Shown in pieces: positions 1-7,142 of a DNA stretch of 8,068 nt. A model generated the notes under the pieces. It had not been told where the DNA came from. It saw only the letters and a program-made list of their open reading frames with translations, and searched no databases. This DNA is from Cytophagales bacterium (GTDB taxonomy: Bacteria; Bacteroidota; Bacteroidia; Cytophagales; Cyclobacteriaceae), in the NCBI GenBank assembly GCA_003537495.1, contig DPSB01000149.1, positions 1 through 8,068 of the forward strand, given 5' to 3'. A program made the translations under genes and the position numbers. The stretch's first letter is position 1; each line of letters opens with the position of its first letter.

Positions 1-29
1 AGAAGTTCAACTTTAATCCAACACCCATT

Positions 30-374
30 ATGGAATTTTTTGAATTGATTCTGGTTTTGTCATTTGGACTGGGCATTCTGCTCCTGTTCACCATGTTTGT
101 TACGGTAAGGCAAGGTACTATTGCAGTAGTAACTATTTTCGGTAAGTACAGACGCATTATGCGACCCGGTCTTAATATGCGGATTCCAGTAATCGAAAAA
201 ATCCTCACGCGGATTTCGGTACAAAATCAGTCGGTAGAACTTGCCTTTCAGGCCACCACCATCGACCAGGCCAATGTTAACTTCAAGGCTATGTTATTGT
301 TTTCTGTTTTAAACCAACAGGAAGAAACCATTAGAATGTTGCCTTTAAGTTTATGGATGAACAAAGTTTTATGA
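30..374 (+). CDS. SPFH protein, N-terminal fragment (before frameshift)
   Basis: This 114-residue frame carries the membrane helix (about residues 4-25, rich in Leu/Phe/Ile with no signal cleavage site) and the first part of the SPFH domain, ending with VLNQQEETIR. The last dozen residues (MLPLSLWMNKVL) do not fit the family and come from the wrong frame after the lesion. If the frameshift is real, the product would be an anchored but truncated SPFH domain without its oligomerisation helix, and is unlikely to work normally. It overlaps the second fragment by 22 bases. Confidence 0.6.
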   Translation: MEFFELILVLSFGLGILLLFTMFVTVRQGTIAVVTIFGKYRRIMRPGLNMRIPVIEKILTRISVQNQSVELAFQATTIDQANVNFKAMLLFSVLNQQEETIRMLPLSLWMNKVL

Positions 375-985
375 CGGCACTCGTTCGCACCATCGAAGGT
401 TCCATTCGAAGCTTTGTGGCAACCAAAAAGCAGAGTGAGATTTTATCGTTGCGCACTGAAATAGTGCTGGAAGTTAAAAAGCAACTAGACCATACACTCG
501 AAGACTGGGGTTATCACCTGCACGATTTGCAACTGAACGACATTGCCTTTGATGAAACCATTATGAAATCAATGGCTAAAGTTGTGGCATCAAATAACTT
601 GCGGGCTGCTGCCGAAAATGAAGGTCATGCATTGTTGATTACGAAAACCAAAGCTGCCGAAGCCGATGGTAATGCTATTAAAATTGCAGCCGAAGCTGAA
701 AAGATTGCCGCTCAACTTCGTGGACAAGGTGTGGCACTTTTCAGGGAAGAAGTATCAAAAGGTATGGCCCACGCTGCCAAAGAAATGCAACATGCCAACC
801 TCGATTCATCTTTCATTTTGTTTTCGATGTGGACAGAAGCCATCCGTCATTTTGCTGAACACGGAAAAGGTAACACCATCTTTCTGGATGGATCAACAGA
901 TAGTATGAAACGCACCATGCAGGAATTGCTTTCCGTTAGCAAAGGAACTTTACCAATTGTAGAAGAAAAACAAAAGCCGGTTTAA
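353..985 (+). CDS. SPFH protein, C-terminal fragment (after frameshift)
   Basis: This 210-residue frame begins at an internal methionine (MDEQSF), inside what should be the SPFH domain, and contains the rest of that domain (VRTIEGSIRSFVATKKQ, then an LNDIAFDETI segment). The Ala/Glu/Lys-rich helix follows at about residues 84-122, and then a C-terminal region with FILFSMWTEAIRHFAEHGKG. In-frame codons upstream of the ATG (335-352) still encode family-like NVAFKF, which shows that 353 is not the natural start. Its last codons form the left arm of the terminator at 971-1000. Confidence 0.6.
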   Translation: MDEQSFMTALVRTIEGSIRSFVATKKQSEILSLRTEIVLEVKKQLDHTLEDWGYHLHDLQLNDIAFDETIMKSMAKVVASNNLRAAAENEGHALLITKTKAAEADGNAIKIAAEAEKIAAQLRGQGVALFREEVSKGMAHAAKEMQHANLDSSFILFSMWTEAIRHFAEHGKGNTIFLDGSTDSMKRTMQELLSVSKGTLPIVEEKQKPV

Positions 986-1000
986 GCCGGCTTTTGTTTT
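971..1000. terminator. Bidirectional intrinsic terminator between convergent SPFH and CBS genes
   Basis: A perfect 10-bp stem, caaaagccgg (971-980) and ccggcttttg (987-996), encloses a 6-base loop. On the plus strand it is followed by TTTT (997-1000). On the minus strand it is followed by the complement of 961-970, a run of five T then TCTTCT. Both strands therefore show a GC-containing hairpin plus T tract, so the element can stop both converging transcripts. The stop codon of the SPFH gene (983-985) lies in the loop, and the left arm encodes its last residues. The CBS gene stop is only a few bases to the right. Confidence 0.8.
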
Positions 1001-1002
1001 GA

Positions 1003-1476
1003 TCATCCGCCCCAGGTAGTTGGGCTTATTGATTTTGCTGCTCGTAAAATATCGATACGACTTATCTGACCAATTAAAACACCATTTTCAACAACGGGCA
1101 TTCTTCTAATGGGTGTATTCAAAAATTCAGTAGCCGCTTCCACCACGTTATTATTAGGCGACATGGTTTTTACTTCGCGTGTCATATAGTCGGCCACCTT
1201 CGGTTCGCTGTGTGGCTGATTATGGTAGGCCTGATCTACGATTATACGCAAACAATCGCGCTCTGAAATTATGCCTACAAGCTTACGGTTTTCATCCAGA
1301 ACAGGCGCCCCGGAAATTCGTTTTTCAATCATAATGTTGATCACATCATTTATCGATTGATCAGGGCGTACAGTTACCAGATTATGTTGCTGCACCATGT
1401 ACTTTACGATAGATTCGTACTTAGGCAAGCCACTGTTAAGCTCCTCCTTCGATTTGATTTCGGGTTTGAAATTCAT
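1003..1476 (-). CDS. Stand-alone tandem CBS-domain protein
   Basis: This 157-residue soluble protein consists almost entirely of two CBS domains, at about residues 24-80 and 93-148, which pair to form a Bateman module. Each ends in the typical strand-turn: GAPVLDENRKLVGIISERD (56-74) and RRMPVVENGVLIGQISRID (124-142). Both keep the Ser-x-x-Asp signature (S71/D74 and S139/D142) that in known CBS proteins contacts the ribose of adenosine nucleotides. Such proteins sense AMP, ATP or related ligands and regulate a partner; no enzyme or channel domain is fused here, and no partner is evident nearby. A basic/polar N-terminal segment of about 23 residues precedes the first domain. The ATG at 1474-1476 has no clear Shine-Dalgarno sequence upstream, as is usual in Bacteroidota. 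The gene converges on the SPFH gene and diverges from the acyl-CoA gene. Confidence 0.9.
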   Translation of the reverse strand: MNFKPEIKSKEELNSGLPKYESIVKYMVQQHNLVTVRPDQSINDVINIMIEKRISGAPVLDENRKLVGIISERDCLRIIVDQAYHNQPHSEPKVADYMTREVKTMSPNNNVVEAATEFLNTPIRRMPVVENGVLIGQISRIDILRAAKSISPTTWGG

Positions 1477-1498
1477 GGTTGGTAGATTTTTAGGTAAA

Positions 1499-1529
1499 GA
1501 AATGTAGGCAATTATGTGCTAAGTTGAAA
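1499..1529 (-). promoter_or_regulatory. Candidate Bacteroidota promoter for the CBS gene
   Basis: On the minus strand TACATTTC (1499-1506) matches the -7 consensus TAnnTTTG except for the last base. TTTC (1526-1529) lies 19 bases upstream where a TTTG -33 element is expected. The distance to the CBS start would give a leader of roughly 15-20 bases. The match is weak and such motifs occur by chance in AT-rich gaps. Confidence 0.25.
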
Positions 1530-1583
1530 GCTTCACTTTGCCTGATGTAAGGAAAAAGCCGATTAATGACCGCTTCAAACGCT

Positions 1584-1613
1584 TCTGACCTCGTTAAAAA
1601 TTCATTATTTTTA
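1584..1613 (+). promoter_or_regulatory. Candidate Bacteroidota promoter for the acyl-CoA gene
   Basis: TATTTTTA (1606-1613) matches the -7 consensus TAnnTTTG except for its last base, and TCTG (1584-1587) stands 18 bases upstream in place of TTTG. Transcription would begin shortly before the ATG at 1637. The same 160-base gap must also serve the divergent CBS gene. This is a pattern match only. Confidence 0.25.
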
Positions 1614-1636
1614 AAAGTTACCGAAAATCTATTGTT

Positions 1637-3940
1637 ATGATTGATTCATCCGAGGTTAAAAACAATCCCAAATTATTGGTATTCGTGCCCCTGTTTTACA
1701 CAGTATGGTCCGATTCCATTCTTACACCAAGTGAAGTATCTGTATTGGAAGGATTACTTAATTCTCAAAACTGGCTTAACGAAACAGAGCGCAAATTTCT
1801 ACTTACTAAGATCGATCCTAAACAACCGCCTTCATTCGAAGAACTAAGCACCTGGAAAACTGCCATTTCGCAAGTAGCAAACGGATCGCAAACCCGCGAA
1901 ACATTGGTGAATCTGGGGATAAAGCTTGCAAGCCTGCAAGGCGATGGCAGCATAAGCCAAACACTTGAACAAATAAGGCCTTCCCTTTCAAAGATAGAAA
2001 CCACACTGGGGTTTATTAGCCACGAAGCTATCTTCAACTTTCAAGGTGGCCATAAAACCATTACTTCCGAACAAACCACTCAACGTAATTTTGATGTAGA
2101 TGAACTGGCTAAAATCTTAGATGGTGATCAAGCCGATGTTATCCGCAAAGTAAAAACACTGTTGTCCGATCCGGAGTTTGCCTATGTAGGGCCTGGCGAT
2201 CTGGATTTATATCGTAAGCAAGTACTACAATGGTGTAAGTTTTTGGCCGAGCAAGGTTATGGCGCAATGGCCTATCCGAAAGAATATGGTGGTGGTGGCG
2301 ACATGCGTGCATACTTTACCATTATGGAAACCCTAAGCTATCATGATCTTAGTTTAGTAATAAAGTTTGGGGTACAGTTTGGACTTTGGGGCATGAGTGT
2401 TTATTTCCTGGGAACAGAAAAGCACCACGCCAAATACCTAAAAGATATCGGCAGTCTGGAACTTCCCGGATGTTTTGCCATGACAGAAACCAATCATGGC
2501 TCTAATGTAAAAGGCATTGAAACAACAGCTACTTACGATCGCGCAACCAAGACCTTTAACATTCACACCCCAAACGAATATGCCCGTAAAGAATACATTG
2601 GGAATGCAGCCTGCCACGGGCAGATGGCTACCGTATTTGCTAAACTTATTATTGATGATACGGATTATGGTGTAAGTGCGTTTATAGTTCCCTTACGCGA
2701 TAAGAAAGGCAAAGTTCTACCCGGTGTGCGAATTAAAGATTGTGGCCGTAAGATGGGATTAAACGGTGTGGATAATGGTGTAATCTATTTTGATCATGTT
2801 ATCATACCAAAAGAAAACATACTCGACCGCTTTGCTTCGGTTAACGAGGCCGGAAAATTTGAAAGTCCGATCTCGAGCGACAACCGGAGATTCTTTACCA
2901 TGCTTGGCACACTGGTAGGTGGACGCATTGGTATTCCACGATCAGGTAACGCTGCGTCTAAATCTGGATTAACCATTGCTATTCGTTATGGCGATCAGCG
3001 CAGACAATTCGGGCCTGAAGGCGGCAGTGAAGTTCCAATCTTGAATTATCGAACCCATCAACGCAGATTAATGCCACTGTTGGCAAACACGTATGCTCTA
3101 CATTTTTCGTTACAATATTTAACTGAACGTTTTCTTAATCGCAAAGAGGAAGAAATGCAGGAAATTGAAGCCTTGGCAGCGGGACTTAAATCATTCGCTA
3201 CGTGGAATACAACCGCTACTTTACAAGAATGCCGTGAAGCCTGCGGTGGTAAAGGGTATCTGTCAGAAAATAGAATTGAAGTATTAAAGAACGACACGGA
3301 TGTTTACACCACCTTCGAAGGTGATAACACCGTGTTGATGCAGCTCGTTGCCAAAAGCAGACTCACCGAATTCAGGCAAGAGTTTGCCAACATGAATGTA
3401 TTCACTATTCTGAACTACGTTGCCGAGAAAGCCAAAACCGGTATTACTGAAATGAATCCCATTACCGTTCGCAATACAGATGAAGATCATTTGCTCGATC
3501 CGGAGTTTCAGCTCAATGCATTTAAGTATCGCGAACGCGATATTCTAACCTCTGCCGCAAAACGATTGAAACGACACATCGATAGTGGCATGGATAGTTT
3601 TGATGCTTTTAATGTGTGCCAGCATCACCTGGTAGAAGTTGGATTTGCATACATCGAACGAATAATTTTAGAGAAGTTTATTGAACAGGTAGAGCAAACA
3701 ACTAATGCAGGTTGCAAAGCAGTGTTAAAAAAACTTTGCGATCTGTTTGCGCTTTCGCAGATTAATAAGCACAAAGGTTGGTACCTGGAGCAAGGTTATA
3801 TGGAAGGTGTTAAAACAAAAGCCATCCGTAAAATGGTAAATCAACTGTGTTGGGAAATCAGGCAAGATGCCATTCCGCTTACCGATGCCTTTAAGATTCC
3901 AGAAAGTTGCCTGGCAGCGCCAATCGCTATGCGCAGTTAG
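1637..3940 (+). CDS. Acyl-CoA dehydrogenase/acyl-CoA oxidase-family flavoenzyme
   Basis: This 767-residue enzyme should use FAD to form a trans-2-enoyl-CoA from acyl-CoA, the first step of fatty-acid beta-oxidation. After an N-terminal extension of about 150 residues come the helical acyl-CoA dehydrogenase N domain (about 150-275), the middle domain starting with GCFAMTETNHGSN (278-290) and the helical C-terminal region. Key sites are the FAD-linked RYGDQRRQFG (450-459), CGGKGY (536-541) and TTFEGDNTVLMQ, whose E561 aligns with the catalytic glutamate of acyl-CoA oxidases. The motifs GCFAMTE, KDCGRKMGLNGVDNGVIYFD and FEGDNTVLMQ, together with a long C-terminal domain (about 600-767), resemble the peroxisomal/plant acyl-CoA oxidase branch more than the usual 380-residue dehydrogenases. 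Whether the electrons go to O2 or to an electron-transfer flavoprotein cannot be read from sequence, and no ETF genes are in view. The final 4 bases overlap the convergent T9SS gene. Confidence 0.88.
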   Translation: MIDSSEVKNNPKLLVFVPLFYTVWSDSILTPSEVSVLEGLLNSQNWLNETERKFLLTKIDPKQPPSFEELSTWKTAISQVANGSQTRETLVNLGIKLASLQGDGSISQTLEQIRPSLSKIETTLGFISHEAIFNFQGGHKTITSEQTTQRNFDVDELAKILDGDQADVIRKVKTLLSDPEFAYVGPGDLDLYRKQVLQWCKFLAEQGYGAMAYPKEYGGGGDMRAYFTIMETLSYHDLSLVIKFGVQFGLWGMSVYFLGTEKHHAKYLKDIGSLELPGCFAMTETNHGSNVKGIETTATYDRATKTFNIHTPNEYARKEYIGNAACHGQMATVFAKLIIDDTDYGVSAFIVPLRDKKGKVLPGVRIKDCGRKMGLNGVDNGVIYFDHVIIPKENILDRFASVNEAGKFESPISSDNRRFFTMLGTLVGGRIGIPRSGNAASKSGLTIAIRYGDQRRQFGPEGGSEVPILNYRTHQRRLMPLLANTYALHFSLQYLTERFLNRKEEEMQEIEALAAGLKSFATWNTTATLQECREACGGKGYLSENRIEVLKNDTDVYTTFEGDNTVLMQLVAKSRLTEFRQEFANMNVFTILNYVAEKAKTGITEMNPITVRNTDEDHLLDPEFQLNAFKYRERDILTSAAKRLKRHIDSGMDSFDAFNVCQHHLVEVGFAYIERIILEKFIEQVEQTTNAGCKAVLKKLCDLFALSQINKHKGWYLEQGYMEGVKTKAIRKMVNQLCWEIRQDAIPLTDAFKIPESCLAAPIAMRS

Positions 3941-6900
3941 TCAATCCTGATTCGAAGTGATTGTTGCCAGAAGCCTTTACGCACCTGCAGTATATAAATT
4001 CCAGGCGGTGGATTAATGGCTTCGATCTGTGCTTCGCCACCGTGTTGATGAATAAGTATAGGTACCTGCTGTCCTATTGTGTTGAGCAACCGGATATCCT
4101 GAGGTTCGAGATTAAAACCGGTTGTTACTGTTAATTTACCTGTGGTAGGATTTGGATAAGCTTTCAATTGATAGCTCTCATCAACCTGTACGCGCTTAAT
4201 AGATGAATACGTGGAAGTCCCATCGTAATCCGTTTGCTTGAGGCGGTAATATGAAACCCCGATGTGAGGCTTTGTGTCGGTAGCTTGGTAATCAATACGA
4301 ACCTGACTTTCAGGAGATCCTTTGATCTCTTCAATTGCCTCCCAGCTTTCACCAGATTGTGAACGTTGAACTGTAAAGTAATCGTTATTTAGTTCTGAAG
4401 CAGTGGCCCATTGAAGAAGTACTTCATTTTGAATTACAGAGGCATCAAAGGAAAGAAGCTCAATTGGAAGTGGTAATGAGATGTTGGTGTTACCAATCGT
4501 AAACCGATCACCATTCTGGAAGTTAATTCCTGAAAAGGTAACAGTTGTACCACTGAATGAACCGGCTACAGGAGTAACATCATTATCAGCAAAACCATCG
4601 CCATCTCGATCAATTAATAGTCGTAAATTACTTCCCAAAGCTGAACCAAGAGTACCAGCCAAATCAAAAGAAACAGATACTGAACCTACGTCTGAATTTT
4701 CGCTCACGCGCCAAATGCGATTTAATCGTTCTCTGATCACTACACCATCAACCGCGGTATTCCCTCCAGAAAAATCTAATCCATTATGCCCCCAGATCAT
4801 GAATTCATTATTTGCTAACCCCGAAGGATTCCACATGCGTACCGCTCCCGATCCTTTCGCATCAACATGCCGGCTTCCATCACTGGCCTGCCCGATACCA
4901 GCTACCTGGTGATCGAAGTTACCATTACCGACATCGTCCATCGCATATAAATCATTAGCCGACAGTGTAAAGGCATACTTCGCTGCTAAGTAATTATTGA
5001 TAATTATTTTTTGAGCTTCATTTACAGCCGCATTATACATGATGACCTCACCCATGGTTCCACTAAAAAAATAATTTGGCGTTACTGATTCATTTAAACC
5101 GGCTCCTACCCGAATAGGTTGAGATGTATTCTGGTTGAGTGTTGTTGTTCCTTGTAAAGGCGCAGCATTGTTAATAGATATTCTCTTGCCGTTAGCTATT
5201 GGCCGATATTCTATGGATTGCGTAGCCCAACTGCCCACCGTTGAAACAGCGGTATTCAATTGCTCCCACGCAATTGAGGCATGGCCCGTCCAGAACGACC
5301 AATTGTTGCTGGTTGGCACGGCATATAAAATGGCACCCCTTGTTTCATTTCCGGGAGGATCGTCCCGATTAGAAAAGACAGCTTTATAAAATCCCGATGC
5401 AGTTACATTATTGGCTGAAAATAAAGTAAAGGTGTTAGTTGCTAAAGAAGCTGTAAATGGTCTTTGAAAATAATGTGAGGTACCGTTAAACGACAAAGCC
5501 GGGTAGCCATTAACATTATTGGTGTTAAACACGGCACCATTACCCGCTGTAAAATTATTGCCATAACCGGAAACATCATTCCAGGCTGTTACAGTAGCTC
5601 CATTCGCGGCCGTAATTCGGTTAGCATCTAACCACAACACCAATGCAGATGTTCCATTAGAAGCTCCTATACCACCAGGACCCGTTATGCCAGTAATTAC
5701 AACAGCAGTACCCACCACAGGGAAGCCTGTACAACCACCGCCCGTGCAGTTAATTGTAAACGAAGTACAAATCTGATTAACGGTGCCAAGATTTGTATAC
5801 GTCACTTGGCTACCCGATCCATTCTGCAAAGTGGCCGTGCCAGTACCACAAAGTGTGGCATTGGTATGATCAATAACTAAATCATCGGTAGAGGTAGAAT
5901 TGGTGTTGATAATAGTTACACTATTGCCTGTTAATACCAAATCATCCAAACTACTAAAGATGGAACTTGCATCCACTTCCAGATAACCTACTTGCACCAG
6001 GTTAGAACCTAAACTAAATGTACCACCTGCCATAACATGCGTATAGCCTCCTGTCATCATTTCAATACCCGTTACATTTAAGGTACCGGAAATTGTAATA
6101 TCACCCACATGATAGAACATAGCAAGGTTAGACGACACAAAAGGACCAACATTGGCAAGCGCTAAACCATCGGGTGAAACTCCACAACTCCGGTTATCGC
6201 TTGTTGAGTTTACAGTTATACTATGACCACTGCGAATAACCACATTGTCGTGCCGCCTTGGCCACACCCCTGTTGCCAACGGACCACCCGTTCCATCTGA
6301 GTTTGTTGTCCACGCAGTGTTACTATCCCACTGCCCACCCAAGGTGGCATTACGCGAGTAATAGGTAACCGTTCCAAAGGCTATACCATAAAAATTACAA
6401 GGAACACTGGCTGGAAAATTGGGAACCGCTCCGCCTGAATCATCGCCTGCGGTATCTTGTGTTACCCAATTTGCTGGTGTGGCAATTGCAGTTGCACATG
6501 TGGTTACGGTGCCTGTGCAGTTTATACTGCCATTGTATATCATTATATCTTCATCGCCTGTTATGGCGGTGGCCGTACTACCTGCTGTTAACCCTGTATT
6601 AACGATTGATCCGTTCGCACCAAAACCATCATTACCTATTGCTGTAATAAAGGTAGTGGGTGTTGAAGCGTCCGTTCCGATGAACATGTAGATCACCTCG
6701 TTGTCATTACCAAGAGTCATTGTACCACCTGACATGGATCCTAAAGATGCAACTGGTACCGTATTAAGATTAGTGATTGTAATTACGGTACCTGCGAAAA
6801 TAGTACCGCCAGTATTATTCGTCCAGCTTATCCCCGACTCACCGGCATTGAATGCACCACCACCACCAATGGGTGAACCATTCCATTCATTATCATTAAA

Positions 6901-7071
6901 GCGAACTGTTGTTGTATTTGGTACATCCACAAACGTTACAAATGCAAAGCCTTGATTACCGTCTGAATTATATGCTACAAACATTCCGTTGCCAGGTGCC
7001 TGCGCAAAAACCAATGCAGGAGCTCCTATTAAAAAAGCCATTAAGGCTCGTCTAAAAATGAAAGGCACCAT
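3937..7071 (-). CDS. Secreted multi-domain T9SS type A sorting-domain protein with LamG-like module
   Basis: This 1044-residue exported protein has a signal peptide (basic FRR, hydrophobic core; likely cut VFA|QAP after residue 23). Modules follow in order. A beta-rich domain resembling lamin-tail-like modules lies at about 28-235 (GFAFVTFVDVPNTTTVRFNDNEWNG). A YYSRNATLGGQWDSNTAW segment with DNVVIRSGHSITV (about 237-290) leads into a Thr/Ser/Gly/Asn-rich, probably beta-helical stretch to about 465. A LamG/concanavalin-like domain follows at about 477-700 (LVLWLDANRIT, AWNDVSGYGNNF, GEVIMYN). A conserved domain at about 705-863 carries DRDGDGFADND (821-831), a DxDxDG calcium-type loop. A fibronectin III-like domain (about 868-965) and a sorting tail from about 968 (LKAYPNPTTGKLTV, PPPGIYILQVRKG) complete it. 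In known systems the tail directs outer-membrane export by T9SS and is then removed. Ligand or substrate is unknown; no catalytic motif was recognised. The start is fixed by an in-frame TGA at 7075-7077 directly upstream. Confidence 0.9.
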   Translation of the reverse strand: MVPFIFRRALMAFLIGAPALVFAQAPGNGMFVAYNSDGNQGFAFVTFVDVPNTTTVRFNDNEWNGSPIGGGGAFNAGESGISWTNNTGGTIFAGTVITITNLNTVPVASLGSMSGGTMTLGNDNEVIYMFIGTDASTPTTFITAIGNDGFGANGSIVNTGLTAGSTATAITGDEDIMIYNGSINCTGTVTTCATAIATPANWVTQDTAGDDSGGAVPNFPASVPCNFYGIAFGTVTYYSRNATLGGQWDSNTAWTTNSDGTGGPLATGVWPRRHDNVVIRSGHSITVNSTSDNRSCGVSPDGLALANVGPFVSSNLAMFYHVGDITISGTLNVTGIEMMTGGYTHVMAGGTFSLGSNLVQVGYLEVDASSIFSSLDDLVLTGNSVTIINTNSTSTDDLVIDHTNATLCGTGTATLQNGSGSQVTYTNLGTVNQICTSFTINCTGGGCTGFPVVGTAVVITGITGPGGIGASNGTSALVLWLDANRITAANGATVTAWNDVSGYGNNFTAGNGAVFNTNNVNGYPALSFNGTSHYFQRPFTASLATNTFTLFSANNVTASGFYKAVFSNRDDPPGNETRGAILYAVPTSNNWSFWTGHASIAWEQLNTAVSTVGSWATQSIEYRPIANGKRISINNAAPLQGTTTLNQNTSQPIRVGAGLNESVTPNYFFSGTMGEVIMYNAAVNEAQKIIINNYLAAKYAFTLSANDLYAMDDVGNGNFDHQVAGIGQASDGSRHVDAKGSGAVRMWNPSGLANNEFMIWGHNGLDFSGGNTAVDGVVIRERLNRIWRVSENSDVGSVSVSFDLAGTLGSALGSNLRLLIDRDGDGFADNDVTPVAGSFSGTTVTFSGINFQNGDRFTIGNTNISLPLPIELLSFDASVIQNEVLLQWATASELNNDYFTVQRSQSGESWEAIEEIKGSPESQVRIDYQATDTKPHIGVSYYRLKQTDYDGTSTYSSIKRVQVDESYQLKAYPNPTTGKLTVTTGFNLEPQDIRLLNTIGQQVPILIHQHGGEAQIEAINPPPGIYILQVRKGFWQQSLRIRID
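4814..4859 (-). repeat. 46-base near-identical block shared by the T9SS paralogs (copy 1)
   Basis: This segment matches 8023-8068 at 45 of 46 bases by direct comparison. It encodes KGSGAVRMWNPSGLA of the 1044-residue protein. The 73 bases to its left match the paralog at only about 68%, so the edge is abrupt. Confidence 0.75.
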
Positions 7072-7088
7072 GACTCAAGGGATTTACG

Positions 7089-7108
7089 TTTTTGAAAATA
7101 CTCAAAAA
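7089..7108. repeat. Short AT-rich inverted repeat between T9SS paralogs
   Basis: TTTTTGA (7089-7095) and TCAAAAA (7102-7108) form a perfect 7-bp inverted repeat around a 6-base loop. The stem has only one G-C pair, so it is a poor hairpin; it might be a weak terminator for the upstream paralog, a binding site, or chance. Confidence 0.35.
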
Positions 7109-7123
7109 GTAAATACGAGCCAA
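7093..7123 (-). promoter_or_regulatory. Weak candidate promoter for the 1044-residue T9SS protein
   Basis: On the minus strand TATTTTCA (7093-7100) partly matches TAnnTTTG, with TTGG (7120-7123) 19 bases upstream. It lies in the only gap between the two T9SS genes. A small AT-rich inverted repeat (7089-7095 with 7102-7108) overlaps the -7 position. The gene could equally be co-transcribed with its upstream paralog. Confidence 0.2.
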
Positions 7124-7142
7124 GTCGAAAATCGAAAAGAGG

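Larger units (their letters stand above)
30..985 (+). pseudogene. SPFH/band-7 domain membrane protein, interrupted by a -1 frameshift
   Basis: Two overlapping reading frames together make one SPFH (stomatin/prohibitin/flotillin/HflK) protein of about 318 residues. The order is an N-terminal membrane helix (about residues 4-25), then the SPFH domain beginning VRQGTIAVVTIFGKY and RPGLNMRIPVIEKI, then an Ala/Glu-rich helical stretch typical of the family's coiled coil (about 192-230 of the joined protein), then a short tail. Known family members form ring-like membrane assemblies that scaffold microdomains or control proteases; the specific role here is unknown. The first frame runs past R102 (333-335) into a short nonsense tail and stops at 372-374. 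Reading from base 335 in the -1 frame gives NVAFKF followed by MDEQSF, the expected continuation, so one A seems to be missing from the 333-337 run. Apart from this the gene looks intact, so it may be a recent lesion or a sequencing error. The frame is open upstream of 30; this ATG was chosen because it immediately precedes the hydrophobic segment. Confidence 0.8.

Noticed and set aside
333..374. Programmed -1 ribosomal frameshift as explanation of the split SPFH gene
   Set aside because: No X-XXY-YYZ slippery heptamer was found in the overlap and no obvious downstream stimulatory hairpin; SPFH genes are not known to use this. A simple indel explains it better.
666..908. 80-residue open frame within the SPFH gene
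   Set aside because: It is an out-of-frame shadow of the clearly conserved SPFH helix region.
1533..1540. TCACTTTG as a -7 promoter element on the plus strand
   Set aside because: It ends in TTTG but lacks the conserved TA start and has no suitable -33 element; it is also about 100 bases from the ATG.
4481..4912. 143-residue plus-strand open frame, with a similar one at 7753-7944
   Set aside because: Both lie antisense to the paralogous T9SS genes and resemble each other only because the coding strand is conserved. Neither has its own start context or a recognisable domain.
6419..6955. Two plus-strand open frames of 90 and 84 residues
   Set aside because: They are antisense shadows of the Thr/Gly/Asn-rich part of the T9SS gene; the absence of stops follows from composition.
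7089..7108. Inverted repeat as a firm intrinsic terminator
   Set aside because: The 7-bp stem contains only one G-C pair and no clear T tract follows on the minus strand, so it is reported only as a repeat.
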